A stretch of 64,000 bases of DNA, from contig OY986969.1 in assembly GCA_963920575.1 (NCBI GenBank), positions 15,175,288 through 15,239,287 of the forward strand. Reading direction: 5' to 3'. The first letter of the stretch is position 1. Every line of letters begins with the position of its first letter. A program made the position numbers and the translations under genes. The notes beneath the pieces were generated by a model. That model did no database searches, had not been told where the DNA came from, and was given only the letters and a program-made list of their open reading frames with translations. The DNA is from Narthecium ossifragum. Its lineage: Eukaryota > Streptophyta > Magnoliopsida > Dioscoreales > Nartheciaceae. Below are positions 1 to 11,030 of this stretch, in pieces.

Positions 1-321
1 CCGATTCCTTTTTGGTTTGTTTTCGTGTCGAGCACGATCGGCTGATTGCATTTCCTCTTTGCGACCCAAGGGGCAATTTGGTCAAATTGTGCCCTGTCAG
101 TTGGTAACACACATGCGTAGCGCACATAATGATGTATGTGCTTGATTTAGGGGTGTCCAAAACGCCCAAATGGCCCGACCCGGTACGACCGGACCCGTCA
201 GGGCTGTAGCCCGGTCTGCCCTGGGTGTTGGCCTTGCTGGACCGGGCTGATCCGGGTTCAGGGCCCCTTGGTCAAAAACCCGGTCCGGCCCACCCCCAGT
301 CCGGGTTTTAAAGCCCACGTC

Positions 322-322
322 C

Positions 323-392
<70 letters not shown>
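322..392. repeat. (CT)n microsatellite
   Basis: An almost pure CT dinucleotide run inside the hAT element, just inside its left subterminal region. It creates a spurious Arg-Glu-rich ORF on the minus strand. Confidence 0.95.
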
Positions 393-395
<3 letters not shown>

Positions 396-532
396 GCTTC
401 TCAGCTTCTCGACGAGGTTCATTTTCCCCGTCGCAAGGGGTCCGCCAAGCCATCCAAAGACCTCGACGGGGCGGATGCACCGCCGCTCTTCGCCGGCAAA
501 GGTGGGAAATGAGGAGGCTCCACGGCCTCTCC

Positions 533-662
533 GTCATCGATCGACGTCGCGACTTCCCCGTCATTGATCGACGTCGCGGCTTCCCCGTCATCGATCGACG
601 TCGCGGCTTCCCCGTCATCGATCAATGCCGTGGCTTCCCCATCATCGATCAACGCCGCCCCG
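533..662. repeat. 27-bp minisatellite, about five units
   Basis: Units start at 533, 560, 587, 614 and 641, exactly 27 bp apart, each beginning GTCATCGATC or a one-base variant. Since 27 is a multiple of three, the array stays open in several frames and gives a nine-residue repeat when translated. Homogeneity falls to the right, with the fourth and fifth units most diverged. It lies in the hAT core. Confidence 0.9.
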
Positions 663-3600
663 CCAAGCTCCACCTCCACCGACGCCGGCCCCGCCAAGCC
701 CCATCTCTCCTCCAACCTCTACCACCTTCCACTCCGCCCGATCCCCGACCTCTTCGCCACGCCCAAGCTTCACCGACCTCACCGGTATCGATCCCGATCT
801 CGGGTCTCTCCTTCCTACTCCACCTCGTTGTCCCCGTTGCGCGCCGCATCGACAACCATTGATCCCTGCGTGAAGAGATCAACGTCTCGGGCGTCCAGTC
901 CGTGGTGGTGGAACTCGACGTCAGCAATGGGAGCGCCGCCATGGATGAGCTCACACCGGGAGCCCCGCATCGACCGCCTTCGTTGACGCGCTTGGCACGG
1001 GGTGCTCCGGCGAGGTGGGCATCGGGCTTGGTGAGGCACGCCGAGAGAGAAGGAGAAGGGGAGAACAGTGGAAGAAAGATTGGAGAGGAGAAATGGGTTG
1101 TCGGGCCGGGTTCAACCCAGTCCGGTTCAGCCCAGCCCGGTTTTCAAGCCGGGCAGGGTCGTACGGGGCCGGAGGGGGTTGTAGTCCTAATTGGCCCGGT
1201 ACTAGCCCGACCCGGTTCGGATGACTACCAGGGCCGGACCGGGTATTGCCTTCAACCCGCCCCGGCCCGGATGGACACCCCTAGCTTGATTAGACCATTA
1301 GGAGAACTCTAGATCGAAGGATGCGAGTTTGATCGTTAAAATCGAGATTTAAGCGGCTAGGATAAAACTGTTCGGACGGCCCGGATCTAATCATAAGCCA
1401 ATCGTATCTAAACCTCACCATCAAACCCTTCTATCTCGTTAGGGCACTTTTCCACTCGACAGAGAGAGACGACGAGAGAGAAGAGAGAGAAGAGAGGAGA
1501 GCGGTGACCCGATCGGGGAGAGAGAGAGAGACACCCGCGCCCGGAGGAGAGACCGCCTGTAGCGACATCGGCCGGAGAGGAGCTTGGCGACGGCGAAGGC
1601 AAGCGCGGCTAGAGAGTGAAAGAGGCGGCGGTGCTCGCGACCTGAGGACATCACGATCGGCGACGGTGACTGCGACAAGGGAGGAGGTGATCCCGAGCTA
1701 GAGAGGTAGGGAACCTACTCTAATCCTTGATTTGGATGCTAGGACGGGTTTGGATGCATGTTAATGTGGATTTCCTGGTTTTCCCTTGATGTTTTCGTGG
1801 CTTCCCATCGATGCTATTCTCTTCCCTTTACTGCCATTGTTTGTGTTTATATGTATTGGTGGATTTATGATGATATCTCTTCCCCTTCTCTGGTTTTCGA
1901 TGGACCTTCTCCTCTGTCCGCGGGTTTGGATCGGATCCCTTGTTTCCTTGGGTTTTGACCAGAGTCCCCTGTTTTCTCTTAGGTTTACTCCGTGATCTCG
2001 TGGTCCCTTGTGATGTTTTCTTCTTCCTCTCTTAGCTACTATGACTGATGCTTTGGGTATTCAAGGATTTTGATGAGTTTTCTTCCCTTCCCGGATTACT
2101 CACTGTCGTTTGCTATTGCCAATTATTCATTGGTTTTCTTCCCTACTTTCCTTGGGTTCGTCGGAGATCTATGATCCTCCTCCAGCCCCTTTTCCCGGTT
2201 CACTTGAGCCTCATGATGTTTCACCTGGCTTCCTCCGATAGTCTTACTGGCCAATGTTTGCCAACCGGTCGGCAAGGGAGCCGACGGCCGGCAGCTAAAC
2301 GGGGGTGATGCTGGAATGGCTTGTGGAGGTTCTTACCTACTGTCCCGATGGCGTTGAAGTTGTTGTTTCCTGATTCTTGGCTTCTGACTTCTTGCATCTT
2401 GCTGAATTTAATTGAAGTATGGTGTTTGATTTGAATTACGGATTGTAGATGAGTTTTGAGTAGGTTTTCTTCTCTTTAGATTCTCTTGTTCCTTCTTCAT
2501 AGTTTCCCAGCCAAATTCGTCTATGCAATGTCTTATAGTTGTTTGTTGAGATGGTAGGCTGTCGTTTGATCATGGTTATAATTCCCTGTGATTATGGTAT
2601 ATGTATGTCAATCATGTCAATTGCATTATTATTGTAACATGTTCCTTTCTCTATTCATATTCTGAGAATTAATGTTAACCTCACAATTCTTATGATCTCT
2701 TGTTAATTATCCATTATGTACTCTTATACCATGCCTATGCCTAGGACCGACGGTGTGCCCGTTTCTATTTTATTGTGGGTTAACCGAGGGAGTGATGCCC
2801 GTCGAGAATGCGTAGTTTAGTTGAGCCAAAGGTATGCCCTGCATGTGAATGGTCGAATAGTTATTGTTTCATGTGGTGGCCTTGTTCTTAGCTCATTGTA
2901 TGCCAACTGTTTAGCTTTATTATAACCTCTTGGACAATTGACTGATGATTTGTCATGTAGAGAAACCTAGTCCTAGTTAGTTGAATAGGCTCATGCATAT
3001 TATATGCATTAGAAGCATTAATGCTAGGTGCGAGTGATGGGTTGGATCGCCGATCCGAGGGCTCGGGTAGCTCGGATCTAGCTCTTTGACTGAGGAATTA
3101 GTAGAAGGATTAGGGTGAGATTTTTTGGTTATGATCTCGTATTGATTGAGGTTGTTGTATAGCTATGTTCACTAAATCATGGTATTGTGGTGTAGAGGTC
3201 GTGTCGTTCTCTGCGTCAATCGCTGAGGGTAGTGATTGTCTTGTTGAGAGGGTTGTAGAGGTGGGAGTGCACGAGAGATGCACTTGCCCCTTGTCCTTTC
3301 CCGAGCTATAGAGGGGCGTTTGGTGATGCGTAACCCTTGTCCAGCCTTGTTCCTTTTATGCCCTAGGGCTGGGCAGAGAGGACAATGTTGTTGTTTCCCT
3401 TTTTCCTTGAGTGTGACGTAGAGTAGAACCATACTGGGCTATATGCTCACCCTACCCTAGTTGCGTGTTGCAGGTGCAGGCGCCGCTCCTACTTCTTGAT
3501 GTGCATTTGGAGCCGCATCTACTTCGGGTGGTGTTTGAGGTTGTTGGCAGACTTGAGGCTTCATTCCAGTATTTTATATATTTTTGATGTCATCTAGTTT

Positions 3601-3850
3601 TGGGGACTTAGGTTTTTATTTGAGGAAAAAATGTATAACTTTGAATTTTTGATTAATGATGAAGGATGCTTCTTTAAAGGTTTAAATTGAGTTTGTAATA
3701 GTTAAATTAAGTGTAAATTTATTTTCTACCCTTAGGATCAATTGTTAAAATTTGTAGCAGTTATATACTTGTTGCGCCTATTGATGACCTAAACATGTTT
3801 AGGTGGACAACGCCCTGATCCGGATGGATTTTCTGGGTCGGGGTGTGACA

Positions 3851-5663
3851 TATACTAAGTTGAAAAATGTAAGTAATATTTACTAATATGGTACACATGT
3901 CTTATGATATTTTGAAATTAATTAATCACTTAATTATTAGAGATATATATGGCAACATATTCCATAAGGTTTAAAGTTTTATATGGACATAAATCAATAA
4001 ATTTTATCAAATAAGGATAGATTTCTTTGATGGACGGAAATCTATATGGATTCCAATTAGGGTCCTTTTGACCTAGCTTATAAATAAAGGAGTCTGCTTG
4101 CCATCAAGCATCCATCGAGAATGGGTGTAGGTTGAAGAACAAACCCTAATCTTTTCTATGACTTCATCCGCTCAAACTCATGCCTACATGTATGTTGATC
4201 TCTTTTATGTTGTGTATTTTATGGCTCTTGATATGTGCTATTTCTATCAATATGTTAATTGTTAATATCTAATAAATGTGGATTAAAAATATGCACAGCT
4301 TGGATCGAGGGTCTCAAGAAGTTAGCTATGTAACGGAAAAACTTATATATCATGTTATACTAGGTTAGGAGAAATTGTATTAGACATGAGATAATTATGT
4401 GGTTCTCATCTTATTTTGCACTGGTGGGAGCCCGTGCCCGGTTCTCACACACATCTCGTTCTACCCTTTCCTATTAATAAGACTAATCTATTTGACGTAA
4501 ATATCTTACTAAAATTTGTAGTCAAAGACAGACAACAATGCCATGCTGAAAAATGAATACGCGTGCACTTTGCTATCCCTCTTTTTCTTTCTCAACAATT
4601 TGCAACAACTTTTTCACCGCTTATTCATTAGTAGCTCATTATATATTCTTGAGAGATTCTATGTTTGGCCAAATATTGTTGATTTCACAGTTCATAACAA
4701 AGGCATGTGTCAGTGCTAGATAAGAGCATATGAACGCAGTTAGAATCCTTGTCCACTATGCAATCTACCTATTTCTACGTAAGCATTAAATTGCAGCAAA
4801 ACCCATCAACTAATCAAAGCAGTTGCACTCACAGGTAAAAAGGAGAAGCGATCGATACGCTCGGAGAAGCAACGTCACCGATGAATGCTTGCTTACAGGT
4901 TATACTGAAAAAGGCACCATTTATGGATTCAATGGGAAACAAATATATATATATATATAATTAAAAAGTCTATTAATTACATCCATATAGTCTATTAATT
5001 AAAAAGTCTTTAGTATTAACATCCATATAGGTGTTAGATAGTTACCTAATGGTCTATATAAAGAACATTGCATAAATTTATTATTAGCCACCGTAATCTA
5101 TTCTTTACATCCATATAAAGACCTGAAAACAATATAAGGATGATGTAAGCCTAAGTACAAACATGCATTTCCAGTTTTTTGTTGTTTAGAAGAGTTATAA
5201 CCATTGGCCTTTAAGAATCATAATAATATTTGAATAATTAAGGAAATGGACATATTCGCATTGTCATGATTGTGTAATTGAGCACCGACTGCAACATACC
5301 AAACCATGAAAGTTACTTGTATATGGTCTTTAGCAAATCTTCTAATCGCAAATTAAATTCAAAGATTATGGGAATGTCTCAGACATATCTAGAGGAGATC
5401 ACTGACGTATTAATATTAATGACCTTCCATATGTATGACAGAAACCTTTGAAGTGTAATTGGTTTAAAATTTGTAAGGATCTTGAAGTTTAATGCAGGAA
5501 GTCGCTAATAGCAGACTTTGACACTGAGCAAGGTAGAAATTTGTTGGGACGGTATAACACAAAGAATTTCCGAAGTCCCATAAACAAATTGACATGTAAG
5601 AAAATGAGGGCAAGAGTGAGATTCATCTAAACTAAAGCCTCAAAGAAGATGAAAATAAAAAAA
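3851..5663. other. AT-rich degraded region, no gene
   Basis: I see no open reading frame of interest. A segment at 4077-4130 with TATAAATAAAGG and downstream leader-like sequence resembles a retrotransposon LTR promoter, possibly a copia-type remnant, but I find no paired termini or duplication. A short AT microsatellite sits at 4944-4960. The rest is unassigned. Confidence 0.5.
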
Positions 5664-6105
5664 AGGGGAAATTAGCTTTTAGTACCCTCTAATTTTAAGG
5701 TTTTACAATCTGCTACCCTCTAGTTAGAAAATGTAACTTTTGTACCTCATATTTCAATATAGGTCGATTTAGTACCCTCTCGTCAGACGGCGTTAGTTCT
5801 CATTCATAGAAAACCGCTCACGTGTACGGTGTTTACACGTGGCGGCATGTGATGAGGAGAGAGAGAGAGAACTATTTTTAAAACTATAGGGTAGTAAACT
5901 GTCATTAGACTAAACTACAGGGTATTAAAATGCAAAATGCTTGACATGTGAGCGGTTTTCCGTTAAGAGAGATAACGCCGTCTAGGGGTAGGCCCTAAAT
6001 CGCGCCGTTACATAAAATGTAAGGTAGTAAATAAAATTTTTAAAACTATAGGGTAGTAAACTGTCATTACACAAAATTACAAGGTATCAAAATGTAAAAA
6101 CCCCT
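5664..6105. mobile_element. Long-TIR MITE, probably MULE-derived
   Basis: The two ends are imperfect inverted repeats of roughly 150 bp. The left arm has TAGTACCCTCTAATTTTAAGG and the right arm, read in reverse complement, has matching GATACCTTGTAATTTTG and CTACCCTATAGTTTT. Both arms contain ACGGCGTTA and an AAAACCGCTCAC block beside a CACGTG box. The ends AGGGG/CCCCT lie in A-rich flanks, so a 9-bp duplication cannot be resolved. No coding capacity. The subterminal AAAACCGCTCACGTG motif is shared with the Pack-MULE at 39371-40958. Confidence 0.75.
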
Positions 6106-6701
6106 AAAAAAAACTATAACAGAACAGAATTCCTGACCACCTAATTTAAATAGAAGTAATTAAGAAGCCTCTTTCGTCGCACTTCATAGTGAAAGTTTAC
6201 GAAAACAAAAGAAAATTGTATAGGGAAAAAAGAAACTAAAGAGAGGTGATTTCAAAAAAAATTCATAGACTATATACCATAGAAAAACAAACCTTTGCAT
6301 CAAGAAGTAGATACAATTCATCTCTACAATCCCAAACCAAATCCAAAATGAAAGAAAAGAATTCCCAATTCCCAATTAAATTCCTCTTCTCCATACTCAG
6401 CAAGTCACACAAAAAGCAAGAATAAAAACTAACCAATGAAGGGAAAGTGTTGTCTGCATCAATACTGAACCACTTACACAACTATGCATAGATGAAATAA
6501 ATTTAAGATGATTATTGCACTTGGCATTTGAAGCAAGTTATGTACATTTGTTGTATCGTTGAGACTTATTCTCTCTATGAAATATACAAATGTATTATAC
6601 ATTTAGTATCTGTGAAACTAATGCATCTGTATATGCCATTATCACATAATCAGCCCAAGTTCACATTATTGATTTAGTATTCTTCTCTTCTCTCTTCAAC
6701 T

Positions 6702-6810
6702 TCAATGCTTTGCAGCCTGCAAAGCTATCATTGCAACAGCTACTATGTCTGCTGCTTCAACATCAAGATTTAGTTCATCAATGTTGCTTGAAGACCGAGG
6801 GCCATAAATT
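6702..6810 (-). pseudogene. Exon-like relic, unidentified gene (terminal exon)
   Basis: On the minus strand an open segment ends in TGA (6702-6704) and starts after a CAG acceptor at 6811. It reads as ordinary protein, ending with a small hydrophobic helix (AADIVAVAMIALQAAKH), unlike the low-complexity chance ORFs nearby. I cannot assign a family. With the exon at 7010-7098 it could be the 3' end of a fragmented host gene on the minus strand, or a piece moved by a transposon. Confidence 0.35.
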
Positions 6811-7009
6811 CTGGGTGTTATTATCTTAAGTTTTTCTTATGAGATGAAAAATAGAGCAATCTTGATGAAACCAAAAGAAGGTTCTTAATTTGTTCATCAT
6901 TAGCATGATGAATAGAAACCCTTAAATCGAGCCATCATAAAAAATTCGAAATAAATTGAGCACGATGAACAAAATGGTACCAAGCTTATGACTTAGAAAA
7001 GAATATCAC

Positions 7010-7098
7010 CTTGTAAAAATGGCCAAATCCAACCTCTCCAAGCTTATGACTTACAATTTTCCCATCAAAGCTGCCACTAAGAGAAGACCATGTAAGAA
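7010..7098 (-). pseudogene. Exon-like relic with canonical splice sites
   Basis: Read on the minus strand, an 89-bp open segment is bounded by a pyrimidine-rich TTTTCAG acceptor (7099 upward) and a CAAG/GTGATATTC donor (below 7010). Its translation contains KLGEVGFGHFYK, which resembles a protein-kinase glycine-rich loop with one glycine replaced. That resemblance is short and could be accidental. No further kinase motifs (VAIK, HRD, DFG) were found nearby, so the call stays as an unidentified exon fragment. Confidence 0.35.
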
Positions 7099-7329
7099 CT
7101 GAAAATTAGTTAAAAACATCAGCAGTTTAGTGCATCAAGTTTTGTATTGACCAAAGCTAATTGTAGTTTTCAGAAAGTGGCCTTTATATCATCTTAGAAG
7201 GACCTGATTGTGTATGACTTACATGTTATAGGCGTAAAAATAATATAGAGAGAACCGGATCATATTAGAGAAGGACAACAAAGAGAAACAACATTCACCT
7301 GTGCAAGATATATATTATTCAAAAAGTGA

Positions 7330-7800
7330 TCCCAGAAATAGTCCTGATTTTAGACACACATGTTCTCGGTGGCTATGGCTAGCGCTAGGTCTGGAGGGAG
7401 AGGGAGATTGCGTGCTCGCGCATGGTGTCGGGGGAGTGGAAGAAGTAGATCAGGGAACGGTGTCTTGGGGAAGTGGGGAGAAGGATCTATGGCCCCGTAA
7501 CAAAGCTAGAAGAGTTATGCTCGGCTCGAGCGTTGCACTGTCGCCGTCGGGGCGGATCACGAAGGCTGATAGCGCGGTTGTCGATGGCGGAGAGGGAGCA
7601 CCAATGGTTTGGGGGCTTGGTGCTTACTGCTCACGCATGGGGTCGAGGGAGTGGAAGAAGTGGATCGGGGGCGCATGGGGTCGGAGGAGTGGAAGATGTC
7701 GATGGGGAATGGTCTCTCGGGGAAGTGGGGAGCGGGGGGTTGTACGGCCACGTAGGATTCTAGATAGGACAACAGGTGACATCGGGACAAAGCAGATAAC
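7330..7800. other. GC-rich patch with internal direct duplication
   Basis: A sharp GC-rich island in AT-rich surroundings. A unit of about 65 bp with GCATGG-GTCGG-GGAGTGGAAGA and ending GGGGAAGTGGGGAG occurs at about 7421-7487 and again at about 7674-7735, with a partial third copy near 7636. ORFs on both strands are open only because of composition. It could be a captured GC-rich gene 5' end or a decayed minisatellite; I recognise no protein. Confidence 0.5.
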
Positions 7801-7810
7801 TGTCATCTGA

Positions 7811-8729
7811 TCTTATAAGATAGATTGCTTTTACTTTATGGTCTAAATTTAAATTTGTGTTTTATTTCATACTAAGGTGGGTTGCATGAACAAAAGATAA
7901 TAAATCAAATATTTCTTTTTATGAGATCACAGTTTAATATAAAATGGACTATGTTTTGTGTTGTAAGTCAAATTTTGAACTATTAATATTTATTTATTAA
8001 GTTTTTAAAAAAATCTTGTAATGAGGCTAGTGTGGTGGGAAATGGTTGTGGTATTTTTAAATGAGATGGGGATAGGTAAGAAAATTAACCCGGGTAATGG
8101 ATCATAGGGTGGATAGGTATAATTACGTTAATAGAGTCTTGTTTTACTTCCTACCCTCACGCTCCTACCTTAAATACCTCATCTTCTCTGATCATCCTCT
8201 CCGACCTTCTTCTCCGGTGATCTTCTCCGACAATCTCCGATCAACTTCTCCGATCATCTCATCTAGCTCTTCTCTCCACGGACTCCTCTCTTCTCCACAC
8301 TTTTATTCTCCAGTACCACCTCCCCCTCACGGTTGCCCTGTCCTCGTCACACAATCGATCACCAAAACAGGAAGAAAGCTACTGCCACTGATGGAAATGG
8401 ACAATGAAGAGGAAGAAGGCGAGGAAATTGCACCAGAAAAGGTGCATTCCCACCTCATTATCCCCGTACTCCATCGTTTTCCCTTTTTGTTTCCCTATCC
8501 GGAACTAATCGGTAGTATATTACAGATACACCTACACAACCCCAACGGTACAAGATACCGTGTGATATGAATTACTAACGGTATCTATGCACCTTCTTGT
8601 TATCAGTAGTATATTACCGATGTACATATAATATATCGGTGATATTCTACCGAGCGTTGTTTGCGACGATCTTCAAAACCCAAATCAAATTTCAGAGTTT
8701 ACGAATGCTAATTGCTTGATTATTTTCAG
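7811..8729. other. Region upstream of the MULE transposase relic
   Basis: Holds a pyrimidine-rich stretch at 8150-8300 with repeated CTCCGATCATC-like words, resembling a plant 5' UTR, followed by an acidic run near 8395-8440. At 8510-8650 there are short inverted words around ATATCGGTGATATTCTACCG. I could not find the terminal inverted repeat expected for an autonomous MULE. No gene is supported here. Confidence 0.45.
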
Positions 8730-10042
8730 GGTCATACTTTTAATGTTGAAGATTTGGGGGGTGTCTACTATGACTACACCAAGGCCTTCACAACCGACGA
8801 GGTATGCTGTCCAATCAATATATTTAGTTGGAGTACTAGCGACTTCATAATTCATCATTCTAATCATTATTTTTTATCTCTAGATCTTTCACAGCCGCCA
8901 AACACTTGTCCATTGGACACAACAAGTTGGAAAACTGAATGGCTTGGTGGTTGTAATAAAGAATTCAGAGGTCGGGGGTGCCGGTAGAAAGCCAAGGATC
9001 ACCTTGACATGTGAGCGAAGTGGAGCTTATCAGAAAATAGTCATAGAGCATTATGCAAGCTCAAAAATGCCGTTAACCACCCGAAAGAGGAAGATTGTCA
9101 ACTCCGGGACTAGGAAGTGTGGCTGTCCTTTCAAGCTTTAGGGTATGAAGCTTGCCTCTGATAATGATTGGGCGTTGAAGGTTATATGTGGAGTGCACAA
9201 TGACCCTAGAGCGGTTTACCATGAGGGACACTGATATGTCGGGAGATTAACTGAGGAACAAATGAAGTTGGTGGTCGATATGTCGATAAATCTAGTGAAG
9301 CCACGTCAAATGTGGAACACTATAAAGCACTGAGATCTAGGGAGCTGCTCTACTATGAAGACCATTTATAACGCACGCCAAAGGAATAGGGTGGTTGAGA
9401 AAGCTGGGAGATCATAGATGCAACAGCTACTGAAGCATCTAAATGAGTACGACAATATTGGGTATCATACGGTTCGGGAAGATACGGATAATGTTAGGGA
9501 CATATTTTGGGCACACCGCACTTCTATTGAGCTACTCCATACATTTTCAGAGGTTTTGATTATGGATTGCACCTACAAGACCAACAGGTACCGACTTCCT
9601 CTACTAGAAATTGTTGGCGTGACATCGACAGAAATGACATTCTCCGCTGCCTTTGTATACGTGGAGTTTGAGAGGGAGGGTAATTTCATATGGGCGTTGC
9701 ATGTGCTTAAGTCATTGTTGGAAGGATGCCCGATGCCACATGTTATACTGACAGATAGAGATTTGGCTTCAATGAATGCTATCGAGTTGGTATTTCCAGA
9801 ATAAAAAAGGATGCTATGTAGATGGCATATCCAAAAGTGTGTCTATCTTAGCTGCAGAAAGAATTTTTCAACAGTAGAGATCGCTAGCTCTTTCATAACA
9901 TTATGGCAAAGGGTTGTATATGCAAGCAGTGTGCATGAGTACAATACAAACTTGTATACTCTGCTTAGCACATTTTTTAGAGATAAGGATGTCACTGAAT
10001 ATGTCCAAAAGACATAGCTCGATCACTACAAAGAAGTTTTTG
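8730..10042 (+). pseudogene. MULE transposase pseudogene, 5' part
   Basis: Two exons are visible: 8730-8801, bounded by TTTTCAG and GTATGC, and 8884 onward after a TCTAG acceptor. The frame runs across the 82-bp intron. The product resembles plant Mutator-like transposases: an N-terminal IFHSRQTLVHWTQQVGKLNG block, then GCPFKL, then the catalytic core with MDCTYKTNRYRLP (first Asp) and ILTDRDLASMNA (second Asp). In-frame stops at 9139 (TAG), 9232 (TGA), 9331 (TGA), 9415 (TAG), 9802 (TAA) and 10015 (TAG) show it is dead. The frame itself is otherwise kept, so decay has been mainly by base substitution. The gene is cut at 10042 by solo LTR S1 and resumes at 12324. Confidence 0.9.
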
Positions 10043-10256
10043 TGTGAGGACCCGTCCCTCCCCTCCTGTGGCTCGCTGTGGACCACAAGGGCAATTTGGT
10101 AAATTGCACCTTGTCGGCTAGTTCCACACTCGCGCTTGTACACACACTGACCTTGTTTGTGGTAATGTTTGCTTAGGATGGTTAGTGGGACCCGGGATCG
10201 AAAGATCCAGACTTAGGCTTGAATTCTCGCCTAAGTTTAGCTTTCAGCACACAAAG

Positions 10257-11030
10257 GATCGATCCTCTCTAGCTAAGAGATCGATCCTCTTGTGCCAGAA
10301 AGTCAAGTGAGATCGTCATGAGGTGATCGATCCTTCCTTGGGTAAGGATCGATCCTTCATAGGTCGGTTCGTTTGCCTATAAAGCAGACGAACCTTCTTC
10401 CTTCAAATCCTTTTGAAAACCCGGCGATTTGAGCTCGGATCTTGGGATTTTTGAAGGCGTTGAGGACGATCCAAGGCCTAGCTGCTTGGATCTAAGCTGT
10501 GTTTGCTCCGGTAGGGATCCTACCGACATCTCTCTTCGGGGTTTTGAGTTTTCCGGTTTGATCTGTGGTTTAATGCTTAGATCTTGTGATTAGCATGTTG
10601 GTTTCTTGTGTTTTAACCGGTTTTGGACTCGTGGGATCCTGATCTATCAGATCCCAGAGTTTCGTGGTTTTTGGTTGTCTCTTCCGGCAGTATTCTTCGC
10701 CGGAAGGACGCCGCAGAACCCATCATGATCGATCTTCCCTTCAGGAAGGATCGATCTTCTGGGTTGGTCATGCTCCGCCCGATGAAGGATCGATCGCGAG
10801 CTTGGTGAGGATCGATCCTGGTTCTTGGGGAGCATGGCTGTCCTTCGTCGCGAAGAGGATCGATCCTCCTGTGAGGAAGGATCGATCACTCGTGGTGCGA
10901 TCTGAAGGGTGCTCTCTGTCGCGAAAATGATCGATCCTCCTGAGAGAAAGGATCGATCCTTTTGTCTCGACAGTGAGGCTTTACTCTCTGTTGCTGAGAG
11001 GATCGATCCTACCCTAGGGGATGATCGATC
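10257..11030. repeat. GATCGATC paired-palindrome array in S1
   Basis: The 8-bp palindrome occurs in pairs starting at 10257/10279, 10325/10347, 10727/10749, 10788/10810, 10858/10880, 10929/10951 and 11001/11023. Every pair is 22 bp apart although the 14-bp spacers differ. Many spacers are themselves inverted repeats (for example CTTCCTTGGGTAAG), so each pair can form one longer hairpin. Two pairs lie upstream of the TATA box at 10378 and five downstream. Confidence 0.9.
10378..10384 (+). promoter_or_regulatory. Probable TATA box of S1
   Basis: TATAAAG inside the block GTTTGCCTATAAAGCAGACG, which is repeated at the same place in S3 (near 60443). It lies about 335 bp inside the LTR, the usual position for a U3 promoter. 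Confidence 0.6.

Larger units (their letters stand above)
148..1283. mobile_element. hAT-like non-autonomous DNA transposon
   Basis: Perfect 12-bp terminal inverted repeats are present: TAGGGGTGTCCA at 148-159 and TGGACACCCCTA at 1272-1283. They are flanked by a perfect 8-bp target-site duplication GCTTGATT (140-147 and 1284-1291). An 8-bp duplication with TAGGGGTG-type ends is typical of the hAT superfamily. About 170 bp inside each end is packed with short CCCGG/CCGGG motifs in opposite orientations, like hAT subterminal transposase-binding repeats. The core holds a CT microsatellite and a 27-bp minisatellite. No transposase domain (BED, hATC) is visible, so it would need an enzyme in trans. 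The core may be captured host DNA, but I recognise no gene in it. Confidence 0.9.
1..3850 (+). mobile_element. T-family (Tekay-type) LTR, 5' end outside window (T0)
   Basis: The right end closes with GGGTCGGGGTGTGACA at 3850, the same terminus that the other T-family LTRs show in reverse complement (TGTCACGCCCC at 33604 and 38499). The left edge lies a little inside the LTR: bases 1-147 match the U3 block of the T3 LTR at 19270-19420. A block with GGGTAGCTCGGATC near 3065 recurs in T1 and in the S family. No primer binding site follows 3850, so this is a solo LTR or the 3' LTR of an element lying to the left. It is split by a hAT element at 148-1283. No protein is encoded; short ORFs in it are chance. 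Confidence 0.75.

Noticed and set aside
97..618. 173-codon minus-strand ORF
   Set aside because: It crosses the border of the hAT element and reads through the CT microsatellite and 27-bp repeat.
3172..3432. 86-codon minus-strand ORF
   Set aside because: Falls inside the T0 LTR in a block shared with other T LTRs, where it is broken.
4944..4960. AT run as a promoter
   Set aside because: A plain dinucleotide run with no gene downstream.
7010..7098. Protein kinase gene
   Set aside because: Only a glycine-loop-like string is present; no catalytic motifs nearby.
8097..8570. 157-codon plus-strand ORF upstream of the MULE relic
   Set aside because: Pyrimidine-rich repeats give Ser/Pro/Leu text, with no recognised domain and no link to the transposase frame.
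10257..11030. CRISPR-like array
   Set aside because: The repeated unit is an 8-bp palindrome in pairs at uneven intervals within a plant LTR; there are no long repeats with unique spacers and no cas genes.
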